A stretch of 64,000 bases of DNA from Akkermansia muciniphila (GTDB lineage Bacteria; Verrucomicrobiota; Verrucomicrobiia; Verrucomicrobiales; V1-33). The position numbers and the translations under genes are program-made. The DNA lies in NCBI GenBank assembly GCA_945900785.1, contig CAMDJM010000020.1, positions 1 through 64,000 on the forward strand. The letters are read 5' to 3'. Of this stretch, positions 61,432 to 64,000 are shown piece by piece; positions within the stretch are counted from its first letter, which is position 1; every line of letters begins with the position of its first letter. Under the pieces are notes generated by a model. That model was not told the DNA's origin and ran no database searches. It worked only from the letters and a program-made list of their open reading frames with translations.

Positions 61432-64000
61432 ATGAAACCCCTCCATATCCAAGCATTGCTCTTCGTGGCATCGCTCGTCACGTTATCACCGCTGCCCGCC
61501 CAGGAAAACCCAAGCGCTCCCGCCACCCTGACGGCTGCTCCCACCGATCCCAGGGAACTCTTTGCTCCGGGGAACCTGCAGGCATGGTGTGCGGTGCCCT
61601 TCGATGCGAGGCAGCGGGGACCGGAGGAACGGGCGGTGATGCTGAAGAAATTGGGGTTCAGGCGTTTCGTCTACGACTGGCGGGAGAAGGACATTCCAGC
61701 CTTTGATGCGGAGTGCGAGGCCATGAAAAAACAGGGCATCGAAATCACGGGCTGGTGGTCTCCGACCGATCCCCAGGATCCGGTCCTGCGGACGATTCTG
61801 GAGGTTTTCAAGCGGCAGCAAATCCACCCGCAACTCTGGGTGATGGGAGCAGGCAGCCTCACCAAAACACCTGAAGAGCAACAGCAGCGGGTGGAGCAGG
61901 AAGCGGAGCGCATCCGTCAGATCGTGGAAATCGCGAAGCCTTATGGGGTCTCTGTGCACCTTTACAACCACAATGGCTGGTTCGGCATTCCTCACAATGA
62001 AGTGGCCGTGATCGCCCGCCTGAAACAACTGGGCATCACGGGTGTTGGCATGATTTATAACTTCAGTCATGGGCACAACGACATCGTGGATTTCCCGGCC
62101 ATCTGGCAACGTATCAAACCTCACGTGGTAGCCATCAACGTGACCGGCATGGTGCCGGATGGGGAATCTAAGATCATGCCGCCTTCCCAGGGCATCCACG
62201 AGCAGGCGATGCTGCGCGTGGTTTTGGATAGCGGCTGGAAAGGGCCCATCGGGCTGATTGCCGAACAGGGCGGCGATGCAGCAGTGACGCTGGGCAATTA
62301 TCGGCGCGGGCTTGACTGGCTGAAGCAGGAGTTTGTGCAGCCGGGCTCGGGTGGGCCGAAACCGGACTTCGCAGCCGAGGCCAAGGCAGCCAAACAAGCA
62401 CCGCTGAATCCATCGGCCAATCCCCTGCACCCCCTGCCGGTGAACCGGGACCGCCTTTACGATTTCTATGCCAAACAGGCCCGGGACTGGCGGGAGCATC
62501 CCCGCGATCTCCTTCCGGAATATCCCGGATTGGATGGCGGCACGCAGGGACACTGGGGGAATCAGAGTGAAGAAACCTGGCGGGATGGCCGGTGGAATGC
62601 CATGGACTGCGGCCCCAGTGTGGGCGGGGTGTTCCACCACGGTGCCCTGACTGTAGCCAAAGCCATCTGCGTCCAGTTTGGAGAAAACGGGGAGCGCTCG
62701 GCCTGTTATGATCCGGAAACCGATCAGTGGCGTGCGCTGTGGCAGGGCGGGCTGGTGCAATTCACGGACGTGCGCCATGGCCTGATGAGCGGGCTTCTGA
62801 TCAAAGGCACGGTGCTGGACGATCCCCTGACAAAGATGGGGCCGGGGAGGAAGCCCGCTGAAATCTACCGCGGCTACTACCGCTACGGCAGGAAGACCAT
62901 TTTTGCCTTTGCTCAGGCCGGTCAGGAACGATTGCGCTCGGTGGATTTCATAGAGGGAAAAGTGGTTCCCCAGGAAGGGGAATCCCTGCGTGAATTTACC
63001 CACGGGAGCCCCGCCCAATGGCCGCAGATTCTCCACACCAATGGCACCCTGGGCAAACCCATCGCGGGCTGGCCCTTTGTGGTGGACACTCTGACCCTTC
63101 CCTTCGAAAACCCGTGGAAGACTCTGTTTTTCGTGGGCGGGCATGATTTTTTTGCCAATGGCGACATCGCCCTCTGCACCATGACCGGGGATGTCTGGCG
63201 GGTGAGCGGGGTGGATGCCACCCTTTCCCCGCTGCATTGGAAACGCATGGCGGCGGGGCTGCACCAGCCGCTGGGCCTGGTGATCGTGAATGACCAGGTC
63301 TGCGTGCTGGGCCGTGACCAGATCACCCGGCTGCATGATCTGAATAGTGATGGCGAGGCGGATTTTTATGAGTGCCTGACCCATGATTTTGTGACGCCTG
63401 CCGGGGGGCATGATTTTATGTGCGGTCTGGAGCGCGATGTGGCGGGAAATTTTTACACCGCCTCCGGCAGTGCCGGACTTCTGAAAATATCACCCGGCAA
63501 AAAGACCGAAGTAATAGCCACCGGCTTCCGGAATCCTGACGGATTCGGACTTTCCCCTGACGGCATTTTGACCGTGCCCTATTCCGAAGGGGACTGGACG
63601 CCCACCAGCGCCATCGCGCAGATCACGCCCGGCGGTTATTATGGCTATCCCGGACCAAAAACCGGGATCAAAACGGAACTTCCCCTGCTCTGGCTGCCCC
63701 GTGGCACCGACAACTCCGCCGGGGGCCAAACCTGGGTGCCTGACCCATCATGGGGACCCCTCGGTGGCCAAATGGTGCACCTGAGCTATGGCACCGGCAC
63801 CGCCTTCCTGGTGCTGCGTCAACAGGTGAACGGCGTTTGGCAGGGGGCGGCGGTGCCCCTGCCGGGGAATTTCAATGCAGGAGCCCACCGGGGCCGCTTC
63901 CATCCCCGGGACGGGCAGCTTTATGTCAGCGGCATGACAGGCTGGGGCACCTACACTCCGGACGATGGTTGCCTGCAGCGCCTGCGTTATACCGGTGGCC
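61432..64000 (+). CDS. Large secreted propeller protein with TIM-barrel-like N-terminus (3' end outside window)
   Basis: The frame from the ATG at 61432 stays open to the window edge (856 codons visible), so the gene is partial. Signal peptide QALLFVASLVTLSPLPAQ. Residues 40-310 resemble a sugar-isomerase-like TIM barrel (FRRFVYDWREKDIPAFDAE; YGVSVHLYNHNGWFG). Residues 340-560 look like the DUF6797 domain (DWREHPRDLLPEYPGLDGG), followed by the start of a six-bladed propeller like those of PVC-group membrane-bound dehydrogenases (NPDGFGLSPDGILTVPYSEG). A c-type cytochrome may follow outside the window. It probably acts on sugars or sugar polymers in the periplasm. The gene is intact as far as seen. 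Confidence 0.8.
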   Translation, partial: MKPLHIQALLFVASLVTLSPLPAQENPSAPATLTAAPTDPRELFAPGNLQAWCAVPFDARQRGPEERAVMLKKLGFRRFVYDWREKDIPAFDAECEAMKKQGIEITGWWSPTDPQDPVLRTILEVFKRQQIHPQLWVMGAGSLTKTPEEQQQRVEQEAERIRQIVEIAKPYGVSVHLYNHNGWFGIPHNEVAVIARLKQLGITGVGMIYNFSHGHNDIVDFPAIWQRIKPHVVAINVTGMVPDGESKIMPPSQGIHEQAMLRVVLDSGWKGPIGLIAEQGGDAAVTLGNYRRGLDWLKQEFVQPGSGGPKPDFAAEAKAAKQAPLNPSANPLHPLPVNRDRLYDFYAKQARDWREHPRDLLPEYPGLDGGTQGHWGNQSEETWRDGRWNAMDCGPSVGGVFHHGALTVAKAICVQFGENGERSACYDPETDQWRALWQGGLVQFTDVRHGLMSGLLIKGTVLDDPLTKMGPGRKPAEIYRGYYRYGRKTIFAFAQAGQERLRSVDFIEGKVVPQEGESLREFTHGSPAQWPQILHTNGTLGKPIAGWPFVVDTLTLPFENPWKTLFFVGGHDFFANGDIALCTMTGDVWRVSGVDATLSPLHWKRMAAGLHQPLGLVIVNDQVCVLGRDQITRLHDLNSDGEADFYECLTHDFVTPAGGHDFMCGLERDVAGNFYTASGSAGLLKISPGKKTEVIATGFRNPDGFGLSPDGILTVPYSEGDWTPTSAIAQITPGGYYGYPGPKTGIKTELPLLWLPRGTDNSAGGQTWVPDPSWGPLGGQMVHLSYGTGTAFLVLRQQVNGVWQGAAVPLPGNFNAGAHRGRFHPRDGQLYVSGMTGWGTYTPDDGCLQRLRYTGG

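Overview
The window looks like a chromosomal stretch of a high-GC member of the Verrucomicrobiota. The evidence is indirect: PEP-CTERM-type secreted proteins, delta-60 repeat and other large exported proteins with C-terminal tails typical of that phylum, a DUF6797/propeller-type protein at the right edge, alanine/proline-rich secreted proteins, and many families of short dispersed palindromes. No rRNA or other phylogenetic marker is present, so the genus is left open.

Layout. (1) 1-6077 is an accessory island on the minus strand. It holds a retron: a folded msr-msd RNA (4740-4522), a 1046-residue reverse transcriptase with a ~770-residue N-terminal extension, an SPPY-type DNA methyltransferase and a third, cut-off gene. 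The three genes overlap by 4 bp at each junction. Behind it lie a decayed ISAs1-like transposase, other decayed reading frames and a tRNA-Pro(GGG). (2) 6289-30557 is mostly core genome: DUF423, a rhomboid-like protein, nadA, rsmI, an AraC regulator, pyrG, a broken ECF sigma gene next to two solenoid-like proteins, xseB-dxs, a protein with 21-residue repeats, a XerC/D recombinase, cdd, a frameshifted delta-60 protein, prepilin peptidase, an orphan nuoE, a secretin-like protein and topB. (3) 30558-36151 is a cobalamin-riboswitch-controlled set of three exported proteins, two of which share a domain. (4) 36145-49309 holds maf, a glycosidase-like protein, a HIT protein, carB, a phosphosugar mutase, lnt, a GNAT enzyme and an NtrC-like regulator. 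(5) 49659-64000 holds an EamA transporter, a repeat-rich decayed tract, an AT-richer PES-CTERM gene, a SNF2 helicase, a hybrid histidine kinase, rhlE, a secreted protein, an AI-2E family transporter and the start of a large propeller protein.

The strongest candidates for something new are the retron operon (canonical retron RNA and RT signatures, but an unusual giant RT and a methyltransferase partner) and carB. The carB gene carries a whole REP-associated tyrosine transposase (HUH/Y1) domain with its REP palindromes inserted in frame in the essential carbamoyl-phosphate synthase large chain. A related but smaller event is seen in lnt, where palindromic repeats have become about 80 in-frame codons.

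All calls come from reading sequence and motifs by eye. No database search or folding program was run, so family names are recognition-based and coordinates of decayed features are approximate.
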